In this document: positions 38,201-53,200 of the stretch, piece by piece
Numbering within the stretch: position 1 is the stretch's first letter
How the letters are laid out: each line of letters opens with the position of its first letter
From: Theocolax elegans
Taxonomy: Eukaryota; Arthropoda; Insecta; Hymenoptera; Cerocephalidae
Length of the DNA: 64,000 bases
Direction: 5' to 3'
Assembly: GCA_026168455.1 (NCBI GenBank)
Contig: CM047429.1
Coordinates: forward strand, 58,099,623 to 58,163,622
Program-made: the position numbers and the translations under genes
The notes under the pieces: generated by a model
What the model was told of the DNA's origin: nothing
Databases searched by the model: none
Seen by the model: the letters and a program-made list of their open reading frames with translations, nothing else

Positions 38201-41200
38201 TCGATGAGCAACCGCGCAACAAAAATAGATTATTCATTTATATAAATGTTTAAACCGATAAATCGATTGACGTGATGGTTACGAAATTAAGACATTCCTA
38301 ATAAACTAAAACTATAATAATATAAAAAATAAAATTGTTTTTAATAAAAATAAAATAGTTTGCGTAATTATTGACCTACTAAATAATTGAGTATTCTATA
38401 AGCGAGTAATTATAAATAAAAACTAATACGATTATGCTATTAACAATATTAAAAACGAAGCCTATAAAAAAGTACTATAAAAAATATTCCAAGATGTTTT
38501 ATTTATAAGTTAACATCATTTGATGTATTAAATATTAATAACAAAAAAATGTGTTTTTCTATTTAAAACTATATTTACTATATATTATCTACTTAAAACT
38601 ATATTATTTACTATATATTGTATTCGCAATTGGTTAAAACTTTGACAAAAATTATTAAAAAAATAATTAAATAATTGTTAGTTAAAAAGTTAACGTCACA
38701 AGTTGATTTGCCAGACAGAATAGATAAAATATCTAAAAGTATAAAAATAAATGTGAACATCCTGTGGATAAGTCTTTCTCATTACTATATTTAACAAGGT
38801 ATTAATTATACCCAGCAACAGTAAAGTTTTAAATAACAAAAACATATTCTACACCCATACATCCTACAACAAAAATTAAAAAAAAATAATAAAATTCTCT
38901 AGTGATGCGTTAACTGGATAGAAAAATGATATAATCGTATCAGTGTGTCAGCGCATAAATTTGGTCAAGCATCCCGTTTACTAAAGCAAAAGAAAAGTAA
39001 ATTTCGAAAGGATCCTTGGCGTGAAAACGAATGGTAATAAGTTCGGATGCGAGGTAAGAATATCTTTACCTCAACAGGACTCTGTTGGAATCGAAGTCGA
39101 CAGTTGGGTTGGGATGCGGTCCGATCGATAGAGTTGATCTCATCCCACTTGTCACCGCTACGGAACCTCATCTTACCCTCAGCTGAATCTTCGGCATCCT
39201 CTTCATCCTCTTCTTCCTCGTAATCGATTTCTTCTTCGTTTTCCGTAGGTTCGGTACTGCGTTTTCTTGGAGTTGTTTGTTGAGGCTCGGTCAAGTTAAG
39301 ACTACGTTTATTTTTCGATATGGTGTGCTCATCCGGAACTTTCCATGCTTTTATTTGATTCAGTCGGGTATCCGTTACAGACACTTCCAATGGGAATTCA
39401 GGCATCCAAACAGTGAATCGAGCTAGCCCGGTGTACGTACCATATTTTACCAAGACCGAGGCATTACTTGATCCACGAATTTCAGAACCGTCTACATAGA
39501 CACTACTGCATGATGATGAGACCTAGTAATATGTGACTCTTTAATTTATTGTAATTTTTTCGCGGAATGCTAGAATTTATGTACATTGAATAAATGTAGA
39601 AAAGAAAGTGTATTAATCAATAGTTAACTGGACAATGAGTTACTTTCTATTATATTTTTACACTACTTATGACACTTCATTGTGAATAATAAATTTGTCA
39701 ATTACACTCTTTAAGTTACGTAAATTAAAGTGGGTCATATAAGTATATACAATATATTCTATCCATAAACTGAAAAGTTATACTACCATTCGATGAACGG
39801 CAATATCATAAAAATTAATTAACATTTTCAATTTGATAAATATACTCATATATACGCAAAACATTAAAAACCTTTAATTATATATATTTATATTCGTTCT
39901 AATTAATCTGTAATTAAACATGAACACATTTAATTCAATAAATGTAAATCCCTATAAAACGTATAAAAGATGAATACAATTATTAAACGAAACATTCAGA
40001 TACTATTTTAAATAACAATAAATATAAAAGAATTATAACATTTCTTTCTTTTCATATAAGATTTATTTGCTCAAAGTAATATAAATAGATCAATTTCGTT
40101 ATTTATATTCCAACATGTCGATCAGAAAGATAAACAACGATAAAGAATCGACTAGAAAAACAAGTGGGATAATAAATATTTGTACTGTCAGGTGTCGCGC
40201 ATTGATTGTGCAATATTTTCATTTTTCAAAACTTGTCTGCGTTTATTTCGCACGAGTGAGATATTATGAAACCCGAAATGTATATTTTTTCACCAGTTAT
40301 TCTATTAAAATATCATTTAATTTAGACAACAAAGATAATCAACGAATAAGACATAAAGCAATAAGACTAATGATAGTTAAATTATTCATAATTAAGACAC
40401 GTACAGTCATAAAATTTGATAATAAGATACATAAAAAGTTTGATAATTATACTATTATTATTACCTTGAGTACACTTTCGTCTTCGGAATGACAAGAAGA
40501 TTGAAGAGTGACATCAGCCACGGTTCCAGCTTGACTCACAATAAACACTTTCATTGCTTGAGATATTTGTCTGCCAGTGAGGACTGCTGTATTCATCACT
40601 TCCCAATTCTGAAAATTTGCCACATTATTATGGAGATTGTCGAGTCTACATTTATAAATGACTTTTTATTCAATTTATATTCATTCTTTCTATCTCTCTG
40701 ATCAATTTAATTAATATTTTCTTTTTGAGAACGTCAGTAATCAAGATTTTTTAGATTTTAATAACTAGATGAGATATTTTAAGTGGTTAATTATAATATC
40801 ATAAATTATTCATCTTATATTATCAAATAAACATATTTGTAACCGAATAATCGGATATTTCATACAAAATTTATTATCAAAATAGTTACAATTATAATAA
40901 ATTAATTATTTATTTCCATGATTGAAGACAATCGGGCGATTAATTAATAAGGAGAGAATGAAAATATAGATATATTGTGAAATAACAAAGTAAATAAAAT
41001 TATCTTTTATCAAATAATCTAATTTATTTTTTTTTTCATGCGGAAAGTCAAATGAAATTAATTTTTAAGTATTATTAATTCACTGCTAGTCTAACTTTAA
41101 TTGAGTTTCGAAATGTTTGTAAATAGTATAGAGTAGAAAGTAAAGTGAAATGCCATTAAGGACTTTTATTGATTATTTTTATTATTTGATGGAGTTTAAA

Positions 41201-44200
41201 TTGCTCGATACTACTGAGATATCTAGTAGAAGATTTATATCAATACCACATTTCAAGTTAAAAATGAACTTTTTTACTTACTATATTTAGCATTAATTAA
41301 TCACTTCAACTTTTTTGCTTTTCCGCTTGATTTCAATAAGACAGTATTTATTAGAGTTATAATATTAAATATAGAACGAGGTTCATTATTTGTAATGTCA
41401 GATAATCATGACTAATACGTTTAAAATTCAACAAATCAGGTAAGATATAGAGGAATATAAATGGCGTACCTTTGAAATAGGCAACACTGCTTGAATATCA
41501 TCTTTCTGTATTTCGAGATGAGCCTGTAGTTTCTTGCGATCACCGGGTCCATTGTGGTGATGATGAAGTTGTTGCTGATTCGACTGGAAGGGACCAGCAA
41601 GCGAAACGTTGTCTTCCTCGCCTTCTAGGGCGTAACGTACGCTCCAAACAATACGACCACCACCGTGTTCCTTGCTCTCAGTATTCTCTTCGCTTGCCTC
41701 GAGCAGCATCGTCATAATTTCCTCTGCTGAGCTGGATATACAATTAACATTTTCATATTAATCTGATAAACTTCCTATTATTATTATTATCTACCACGTT
41801 GAGGGTCTATTATTACTTTATTATACCTGACACGATGATAATAAATCCCTTTTATAGTATCGTACTATTGGTTATATTATTTTCGAGTGTACATTATTGA
41901 TTGCGACTTTTGAAAATAACTGTTGAGGTATTTTTAAATCATCGATGACCATACGTAATATTATTATCATTATACTTAGACTGATATTCAACATTTTGTT
42001 TGCCAACTATTTTATATTGAAAGTAGTCACAGTCTGTCTTTGGTCAGACACAAAAATTTAACACGTTAAATTTTAATCAAAATTTTAATCGATATTTTCA
42101 TTATTATATAAAATATTTTTAATATGTTAAGGGCAAATTGAGTTTTATAATTTTGGATTAATTATACGAATCATTGAAGTAAATCTACTAATTTAATTAA
42201 CTTAAACTTTTACTGTTTATTTCAAAAATAAAATTTTCTTTTTTTAAAAGTTTAAACGCACGGACTAATGAAATTACTTAGAAATTTTTAAACATATTTT
42301 ACATTTTAATGAATTTAAAATGCGTTATTGTAAATGCAACAAAAAATAAAAACCCAAAGGTTTGTAGCTTATTCAAACATTATCTCGATTACTTTTCTGC
42401 ATCTTTTAATTAAAATTAAAACTCTATTTAATTACACGCAATTTTTTTTATTTTGAAGAATGTTTTTTTAATTAGGGTTTTTCGTTCCGTAGGAACAATA
42501 CATACTATTTTCTTAATTAAATTTTCATTATACTTACGCATTCGGAAGTCGAGACACATTTTCTTTTCTTCTCGCAGTGAAGGTAGCGAATGTATTCTTT
42601 GTGTTTATATCGGATTCAACGATCCAATCCGGGCTGCTTGATGAAGCATCCAAAATTTTCACGCCTGCCTTAACTCGAGCTCTGAAAAAAAATTTTTAAA
42701 ATATATTGAGCATTTTCCAAATAATTTTCAAACTCTTCTACATTAATTTTAAAAAATCATTTAATATTACTAATTAAAATCGAACGATATATGTTGATAA
42801 ATAATGTGTTTGAAGTCAAAATTATTTTTTTATTTATTTAACCTGTACGTATAAATTAAACATTCTGCGAAATAAGCGTGATTAATTGCTTTTAATTCAC
42901 AAGTTTATGTATATATACATGTACATATACATATATACATTTTTTTTCTAAAAATTGCAACCTGTTGCTGACTACAATTCCTATTTCTTGATGTAAAGCG
43001 GAAATGTATGGTAAATATTATACTTTCTGCAAAGCGAGTGGAACAATCTTTTTGCAATATCTTTTTTATACTATACTAAATGAAAAAGTGTTTTTTGTAC
43101 AATTCTCATTTTAAATTTGCATCTACACTATTTGAAGACGGGCAAGTAAATAATCGCATAATTCTGTAACATTTGCTGAACAATATATTCATGTAAGTAA
43201 AAATTCTTTAAACACTAATTTTTGAATCATTTTACAAATTATGCAACATTCTTTTAAATAATATTATTCTGTTTAATATTTAGTATTGAGAAAAAAAATG
43301 TTTGCGTTCCATACATACATAAAATGTAGTGAGTTTGACGATTTACATATGCCACGTACTTCTTTCAGATGTCTCGAATCTTCGAAGTTTTTATTCGATT
43401 ACATCACAATATTTCAAAGTTGACAGGTTCTCTATAAATTTGTATTATTCAAAGTACTTGTAATATTCTCCGTGAAATGCATTATTTTCTTTAAAATATC
43501 AATGTCTAGTAATATCGACAACTTTAACAACGTGTCCGTAAAAAAATAATAAAAAAAATTTTTTGTACTATATTTGTGACCGTACTAAATTTATACACCT
43601 TTTTAATATTCACGTGGAGATCTATTAATTCACGTTATAGTGTGCTTGTTTGAGTTTAAATATGCAAAATTCAAAATTATCTTTGTCTATGGAAGATTGG
43701 ATAGCATATATGTAGCAGATAGACTAACTTCGTGCATAGAGTACATAAATGTTATACATAATAGTCACATATTCACGTTTACCATGAAACTAAAAATTTA
43801 TTTTAATAATGAAATAGCTTTGTTTGATGAGTTTCTATGCAACAAATAGGTAAATAATAAACTTTCTGGAAAACGTTTGTTAATCAATAATTGCGATTAT
43901 TAAAGTAGCTTACTAAAAATTTTCAAATTATAGTAATTTTGTATGACCAACAACAATGAGGATAATCGATAAATAGGTATATATTAAAATGTACACTTAT
44001 ACATATTAATATTGTGATAATATAAAAACAAGATTAAAAAGTTAATCAAACGTTAATTAACATTATCAAATCTGGAAACCCATAAATTTCCTTATCCCCT
44101 TCCGTTTTTCATTCGAGTTGTTAGAGTCTACCGTGAAAATACCAAAAGCACACAGAATGTACCGTGCAATATTACAATTTACATGTAATAATGAAAATTC

Positions 44201-47200
44201 ATTTACGTGACTAAATTGCACCAAGTCTGGAAATTTCGAGTGAAATTCGGTTTTCTCTACTGTCTGTATATAGTAGGGAAATATCGCGAGGGCAAAAAAT
44301 CTGCGAGTCAAATTCACGCGCGTTCGTTCACTCGGTGTGTAATTGAGTGGACACGCAGCTCTTCGTTTTCTCTATACGCGATCTCAATTTCGTAGTTTTT
44401 TAACGAAGCTACTTACGTAAGCTGTTTTAGACTAAATTGGAACAAAAAAAAAGTTATAAGAAATAGGATTTTTTTTTCGTTTAAATTTGTCGATGAAAAT
44501 TAATAATTTCTTTTTCTTTTTTTTTATGAGAAAAAGTTGGATACAGCAAGGGAGATTATTTATAAACTCTTGCGGTTTAATGGGCTAACTTTCGTTAGTT
44601 TTGGTTTAATCCCTTATATCACATGCATGTATACAAAGTTTTTTAAACCATCTGCGCTAAATTATCCGTAATCTCTTCAAAGTTTCGGGATGTTTATACT
44701 TTTTCTTAACTCGTTTTCTTCGACGTTATCGAAATATTTTGAATTTTGTCTTGAACCGCAAGTTTTATATACTTGTAGCAAAAATACTTTTCGACAGTAA
44801 GCATATTAAAAATTTTGTTATTTAAATAATGGAGAAAATGTCAATTAACTATTATTATATAGTGACTAAAGCTATTAAGTGTTATCGAAATTAAAAGAAA
44901 ATTATATATTTTTACGTTATTGCGATGTATGCTTCGCACGTTTTCATTCTGCGGTAATTTTCGTTTGACAATTATACCTGTATATATATGTGACTGCGGG
45001 AAGGAACATCTGTTGGAACAATACGTGAATTAGCATTCAAATTTTAATCCACAAGTTGAATGTGTATATACGTATACTTGTATGTATATATGTATATATA
45101 CATCCGCGCTATATAGATATTCCTTACGGGTGGAATTTGACTAATGTGAACTTAGTCCTCGACAGCTGTTTCTTCCCACGGGTTTACGTTGAAGTAGAAA
45201 ACGGACGTATTTGGTCAGACACGTTTCAGAGTAAAGTGCAAAGTATACTTTTTCATTGCAGAGTAGTAAATTTATTACAAGTTCCTCAATTTGTTTATTT
45301 ATCTTACGAGGTTTAATAACGTTTATGCTAGATTCGTATTTTTAACAATAGCTATATTTTTTGTAAAAGCTGTATATGCGTATTTAAATTACACATTATG
45401 TAACAGATCGAAATATAAAAATCATTATAATTTATTTAAATTGACCTTTATTAGATTGTAATACGCAGTATAACAATTTTGTCAGTTTATTTACGATGCA
45501 ATGGCATTTGCGAGACCGCTGCGCTTTGCCGCGCTGTAAACAAACTTCTTCATTTCGTGATATAATTTACGTTTCAGTGATTTTGAAGCAATAAATTATA
45601 GATTGAAATTTCAACTCGAAAGAAAATGTTAACCGAAAATCTCCAAAAGTAAATGTAAACGTTGTATCATTAAATTTTCATTATATAGAAATGTTGCGTC
45701 GACTTTTTTAATTTTAGTAAATAAAAAGTTTAAAAAGTTAAATCCAGTATTATTAAATAAATCAATATTTTACATTTGCGTGTTTTTAATATCCAAAAAT
45801 AATCTAATTAAATTCTTGAACTTGGTAATCCAATAAGTAAATAAAAAAATTTGTCGTTAAAGTCTCGTATATAGCGAGGTGAAAGAAAAATAAAAGAAAA
45901 ATAAAATAAAACTGCAAAATCTCTGGCGAAACAATATCACAAATCTATAGATCTTAATTTGCAGAAAAGCTTCTGGATCCTCGACACACAAAGAGGTAAT
46001 GAAAAGCAAAATCCTCGACATACAGGAAGATAATGAAAAGGAAATGTAAACAATTGGAAAACTCGATATATACCTGAGGACAACCGCAGCTACGGGTGGC
46101 CTTCCTTGAGTAGCCTGTTTGGACGAGTGTGACTGCAGAAACACTGGTATGTAAAGCCTGGATCGAGGATAAAGTGGACCATGCGGTACCAAAAGGGTCA
46201 GATACTCGTCGGTTTTAAGTTCCTTATAGGTGGCGCGATTAGGCGCTAAGGTTACTTGTCCCAATGGCGTTACCGGCTGGATTTGAACTTTTGGTTGGCA
46301 GAATGCGGCTGACCCGGTGTCCAATACGTGACCTGAAGTTTCGTCTACGCTACGTGGTTCTAGCACCGAGTAGGCTAGTTGCACGATCCTTGGTAACGTC
46401 TGAAACATAAGATTTTTTTGTGTTAAAGATTCATTCATGAAATAATGTAAATTTATTGGTACGTTTTAACCAATTGAACCCTAAACGGACAATATTTTTT
46501 TCGATTTCCGTAGTTATTACATTATTAGTCTTTCATGTTCCATCGGAAAAATTAACCTATCTAAATTAAAAAAAAAGTTATAATTTTTTTAAATTAACAA
46601 ATGCAAATTATATTTATTGCTTTTTTTAAATTAACTTTATGTTAGAAAATTAATATACACATAACAATAACTACGAAAATCGAAAATATTTTTTGTCCAT
46701 TTAGGTTTATGGGTTAAATAGACGTCTAATTAATACTAACGAAAGCTTATCTTATTCATTTTAATTGTTTCAGTTCTTTCTCTTTGAAACAGTATAAACG
46801 CGAATTGATACTGAGTAGTGATCACTAATATTGACGCATACACCTCTAAAATCTATCCCTTTAACAAATTAAAATAAATTTAATCTTTTAAGCATAAATT
46901 TGAATTTTTAAATTCTATCATTGACCTTTCTACATTTTGTAAATATTACATTAAGATACCTAGTATAAAAATGTTTTACCGTTGATTATTCTATATAAAT
47001 CTTCGGAAATGCACTCTAATTATAAAAATGTTATTTTCGACGTGTTCAAAGCTTGTACAGTATAATTAAATTATACTAAAATCTATTAAAATGTAAAAAA
47101 AAGTAATAAAAAAAATTTCTTCTTAACTCAAATAAAAGGACAGACGCATGTATAAAGTATAATTTAAAAGTAAAATTATATTCTATTCCTAACAGAATGA

Positions 47201-50200
47201 AATCACTTTAAAATCATAATAGAATTTTTGTCACAAAAGATTCAATTTAAAAGGTAATTCTATTCAAACAGATGTTACAGAATTATTTTGACGTATGCAG
47301 AAAGAATAGTACTATTTTAATGGACTTCTGTGTGATGAATAATTTGAAATTGTACAAATTAGTGTAATCGAGAAACGTACATTTTTTAGGAAAATATGAT
47401 GATCGTATTAATACACTCAGGATATTATCATGAATGTCTGATCAAATATATTATTTACTACTTTAATTTATATAATTATTATTATAAAATATAATTTTTG
47501 TATACCTCTACGAAGAAGCTTTGTAATAGTATATTTATTTTATTTGCTAAAATATGTTAGAAGTATGGTTTGACATGTCTTATGTCTAGAGTTCAAATTA
47601 CGTGCTTTTAGAAAATGTCCGTATGGATTTGATTGTGTGTGTGTGTATGTGTGCGTGTTTACAAGCATGCCGCTGTTTTTTTTAAATTATTCGGTGAATA
47701 TTCCTGGGTTTAGGCATGTAGTTTTCGTCCTTTTTTCCGAATTCAAGAAAACAAAATTGCTTTTGATTTATAGCCAATTTACAATTATTTAAAAATTTGG
47801 TAAAACGTGCTTTGAATAACAACACCTGTCGCTTTATTAAAACTTCTGAGAAACATGTTTTGTTCTTTTTACATGTTCAGCTATATTTTTAGAGTATTTT
47901 TTTATTTGTAATAATCATCCGAGTTAAATTAGTGCAAAACATAAATAATTGGATAACGTTGAATAAATTTGTTAGGTTTAATTAAATTTAATATTAGAAT
48001 AATATATTAGCTACGTGTTAATGAAATGGTAGACATTTTTACATAAACGATTGTATACGTGTTAAAATGACTAAATCTTTTAATAAAAATTTATTTTATT
48101 TAAACTGTGTATAAAGGAAATTGATACGATCATTTATTATACGATGTTATAATGGCTAAAGTTTAACCCCTGCTAGAAATCAGAAAATTAAAAATCGGCA
48201 AATAATAGGTTATTAACTAAATAAACGTATTTTATAGCTACTTCTGCTAGGTTGTTACCACTGTTAAATGAAACGCTTTTTCCTCTTTAATTCGCCCATT
48301 TCTTAGATTCAAAACAGCTAATCATTACGATATGTTCATTTAAGTCCTTGTTTCAACCCATAAAAAATCGGATTATTTGATAAAATGGACACCGAAACTA
48401 TACCTATTTCCTAACTATTTAAATGACACTTTAAATAGATTTGGAAAATAAATTGGAAATATTGTAAATTTGAATGATACTTTAAAATGACTGGTTTAAA
48501 TGCAGAATTAAGAGTAAATTAGTATTAGTATTCGAGTAAACGATCCAATTTGATTAAAAATTTGGAGTTTTAAGTACATGTATGGCCAGAAGGTGAAGTC
48601 AAAATATTTGGAGGTTACGGCAACATTGCAAGAGATTTACATATTATAAATAATAATCTATTGTTGACACCATCTAATCGAGTATAAATAATTTATAATT
48701 TACTAATCGAATAAACATAAATGTCAAAATTTATAAACCAAAAAAAAATTTAACCATCATACTTTAAACAATTCAACATTATATCACTAATGATAAAGAA
48801 ACACCACAATAAATGTAATATCTAAAAATATAGCTTTCAATACACGTTTAATAAATAGTAATAGACAGCCTTTAGTTTCGAGTTTCAATATATTTTATTC
48901 CATGTATCGCGGCAACTCACTAAAATACATTTTTAGCCTCTACGCGATCGTATAAGTCAGTTAATTTTTCAACCCAAGAGCTCCCTGTGGACATTTTCCT
49001 TCACGTGAAGCTACGTTCAACAAATATTCTATGACACTATATCGATTTTGTATTCTCGTACAGAGTTTCATTCCCGTTTAGGAGATTTTTTTCATAAACC
49101 TATAAAAATATTGATTTTTCATTTTCGACTTTTTTTTTGTTACTTTACGACATGCGAATAAATACAAAAATTTTGGTTTTACTTTATGAAATGAAATAAA
49201 ACGAACTTGTTTATTTATATATCTATATAGTCTCAGCGTTACGCTAAATCAAATTAAGTGTAAAATTTACTAAATTAATTGGGCCTAATTAATTAACTAA
49301 TTATTTCTTTATCATACTATTATTAAAGTTAAAAATCTACTTAAATAATTTGTATTTATTGTTCATTGGTAAAACTATAGATAAGAGACATTAAGTTGCA
49401 GTCAATAACGGCTAATTGTGACCCATTTCCCAAAGGTAAACCGATCCCTTATGAGTACTAAAAATAAGTGAGATTACATCATGAATTAATGATCGGAATA
49501 ATAACCATTGATATTTGCAATCAGTCTGAGATTCGCATCGTTGACACGCAACAGATTAAGCCTATACATTAGAATTAATTCACAGACGCCTATATCCAGT
49601 TAATAGTGATCATACTAATCAATAACTGTTTGAATCTTCCCAACGAAAACAGAGTACATATGAACACATATGCTGTATGTACACTCCATCATCAGTGTTT
49701 AAATGTTAACACTCTAGTGAAAAATTAAAAAAAAAAAAATAAGTAACGAGCCGATTTGTATTAATGTAAACGTTGAAAGGTTAAATAAGTATATAAAGCA
49801 AACTAGATATTCTGATAGAAACGGAAAAAGGTAGAAGGAAAACGCTCACCTTGACCGGTTTAACTCGACCAGCAGAATCAGGGGGTGGAAGAGGCGGCCA
49901 CCAGCTAGCTGGTATCGTGATCTGGGCGAGGCAAACACCATCCTGACCATCTGGACTGCAAGCAGCAGTAAGAGGACCGGTAACCAAACTATCAGCATTC
50001 GCATCACCCGATCGACTCGGTACACTTGGAGTGGCGTGAAGCAATACACAGACACGTTGATGCCGACCTAAGAGTAACTGTCTGCGTCCCGTTGCCTCGC
50101 TACCCGCGTGGAAGAGTACTCGTAGAACTGGCGAATCTCGTGGTATACTCGTGCTTACCTGCAATCATAATCGAACCAATGCTCTACCTTCAATTTCACG

Positions 50201-53200
50201 CTATCCTCCGGGGCATTTTGATATTATCTCTACCGAGTGATCATTTTGAAGTTAGGTTCATCTACAATACAGCTAAAAATTTATTTTGACTATTTCATTA
50301 TTTCCGTTACTTTTTTTTACACAACTAATTATATCGATATACGTTTATTTGAATATATCAAATTATTTAAAACAAATGTTTTTAACAAATATATAAATTA
50401 CAGTAGACCTACTTGTTTTGAATTTTTTTTTTATTTCTATACGTGTAGTTCTTACGCTTTCTATAAATAGTAGAAAAAATTAAAAGTTAAGAGAAAATAT
50501 AACGATAAATTCCAATTCTCGGCAAAAAAAATATATATAGAAGCTAGAAGCTTGTAAATCGATGCTTCAATGGTCAGGAACACGATTGAAACTGCAAGAT
50601 TTACCAATTGTAGGTGTGACACAAACACCAGCGATCTTGTAAGCTGTAAATAGTCGTAACACTGTCAGAGTTACAGTCTCAATAAAACGTACTACATACA
50701 CGTATTTAACAGAGGAATAAAAATTTTTGTTTAAAGTTACCCTTTTCTACGGGGAAATAAATAACGAATGAGTATGTTTTTATGTATTAAACAAGATTTG
50801 TTAAGAAATATTTGAGTTACAAAACGTCAATGTCAACAATAAAATGTTTAGTCAGTTGCAAAGCATTTAGTTGCCAAACTTTCTTCAAAGTTTTGAAAAA
50901 ACACATGTTATCTACGAAGCATTAAACATTGTTTACAAACTCAACTGAAACGCTTTCATTTTATATATGTAAATAAACTACCTTTTGCGTAGCAAAATTC
51001 TTATTTATTATTGCCGTTAACGGTATCTTTATTTAAGGTAATATCATATTTTTGTCTAAAAAATTTTATCAAATATATCTGCAAATTTAAAAATAATAAT
51101 ATATCTCCCAAATATAAACTGAATGTATACTAATGGAGTGCATTTATTTTTTCAAATCAAATAAGTTAATAGTATTAAAAGTAACATTTTGATACAAAAG
51201 AACTGTTTTAGCATTGTTTAATACAATTTCAGAAAACGTAACAAGGCCTAAATTTAGGTATTATATAATATTATTATTAGAGCATAATATTTTCACCAAA
51301 AATAGTATTTTATATTCTAGGGCTAGTAAAAGTACTCTTTGCCGTTTATAAGAAAATAGTACAACATATTATTAGTTCAAAATAGAAAGTTTTTCAGCAT
51401 ATGGAACCAAAAAATGTTTAAAAGGAAAATTTAATATACAAAAAAAATTAAATTGACGTTTCTATCAACAAATAAAGTGATGTTTTTTAGGATGATTTGG
51501 GTGAAAAATTGTAATATACAGTTCGAAAGAAAAAGAGGGTTATCCTGTTAAAAAACAACATTCATCCGCGGGAATAAAGGCTTATTTTACTTCTTAAGTG
51601 CATAAATAACTATTTTTTAGTTTATAAATGATTCTACATTACTTTTTTCTCAAATGCCCGCTTTAAAGATGAAATTGTTTTTTTAAATTACTTTGTTAAA
51701 TCAGATTACTCACTTCATTGGAAAATCAATGCCTGCAGTATTTTATCAATTTATCGTAATTATTGCATTATTCCATTCGCACGTAAGATGAAAAATGAAT
51801 ATAACTTTAATTACTTAATACTTTAAGTACTATGGAATTAGCACCAGGAAAAAAGATGTAAAATAATATTTTATTATTATTAAATTTTAGCATTCGAATG
51901 TAAAAGCGTATAATTCTTAAAAATGTTTTAAAAGTTTATATACCTACACGTACGAGATTAAGAAGAGATATAAAGTAAAATTTTCATTTTATAATTCATT
52001 TTACAACCAAATCAGTCATATTTGTCAAATATCTACGTTTATAAGTTTAAAAGTTGAGTTCGCGTAATTTAAACCATGAGTTATCATTTAATACTGTTTA
52101 GAAGAGGCACTTAGAATTTACGTACAGAGCGAGATTGTCTTCCGAAATTACTTAGAATGAAATTGCCACTCGAATAAGGGAGTAAAGTGCTTAAGTCTAA
52201 AGAGTTACATAAAATTAATGTCTCTTTATAGAATTTTCCTCTAATTTAAACAATATTCAAACACTCTTTTAACTTACAAAATAGAAGCCAGGGATTGCTG
52301 CATCTACATTATAGGGTATATTTACATTTCAATCCCAAAAATGATAAACTATTCATATAAAAATCTGAAAACTCTCAGTAATAAAATCGAAACATGTGTA
52401 AGAATTTTATACAGGGTCTTTCAAGGAAAAACAATGCTTTTAAGAAGAATTCAATAAATAACGTTTGCTTGGTAATTTTAAGTTAAAAACATGTATGATC
52501 AGTAGGACCCTAAAAATGATATACAATTTACAATCTTAACAATTTAAAAAAAATCATGAACATTATTAAAAACGCATGACGAAGAATTTGTCGTAAGACT
52601 CATATTCTCAATTTATAAAAAATAAAATAAACCCCTTATTAGATCAGATCTTATTAAAATTCACGCAGTACCTACATGCAAATTTTTATCCAAAAACTTT
52701 TAAAAAATTCGAGAGATGCGCGCATGCGGACATGTAAAATATCTAATTTCAAAAGACGATCTTCTTTTTCTTGTGCAAAGGCACAAGGTCTATAAGTTAC
52801 TCGGTGAAACTTTACACTCGGAAGCGCGCGCAACTACTTAAAATTATAATACCTTCCTCAAAGGGTGATTTTCCACAAAGAATTTTCCTAATATTCAAAT
52901 GAGATTTTTAAAGGGGCAATTGTGAAATGCATTTTTCCTTTTCTACTAAAATATTGCAAGATCGAATAGTATTAAAATTTTTTTCATAATTTAAGAAATA
53001 TATAATACTATTTAAAACAATAGCTGATAAAACGGGATTGAATATCAATGTATTAAAATTATTTGTGGAAAAGAAATAATTAATAAATTAAATATTAATA
53101 CTTTTTTTTTCATTGCATATGAAATTTCCAATATTTTCAATCAAATTCATTTATATTATACCGGTATATAATTAAATTATTCTATGCCATCCGCAAATTA

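Noticed and set aside
44066..44395. Frames of 83 (minus) and 62 (plus) codons inside a TMEM132-gene intron
   Set aside because: The exons on both sides already join in phase, and neither frame resembles the family or has acceptable flanking splice sites.
52405..52440. acagggtctttcaagg, similar to the ends of some mariner elements
   Set aside because: No inverted partner or target duplication found nearby.
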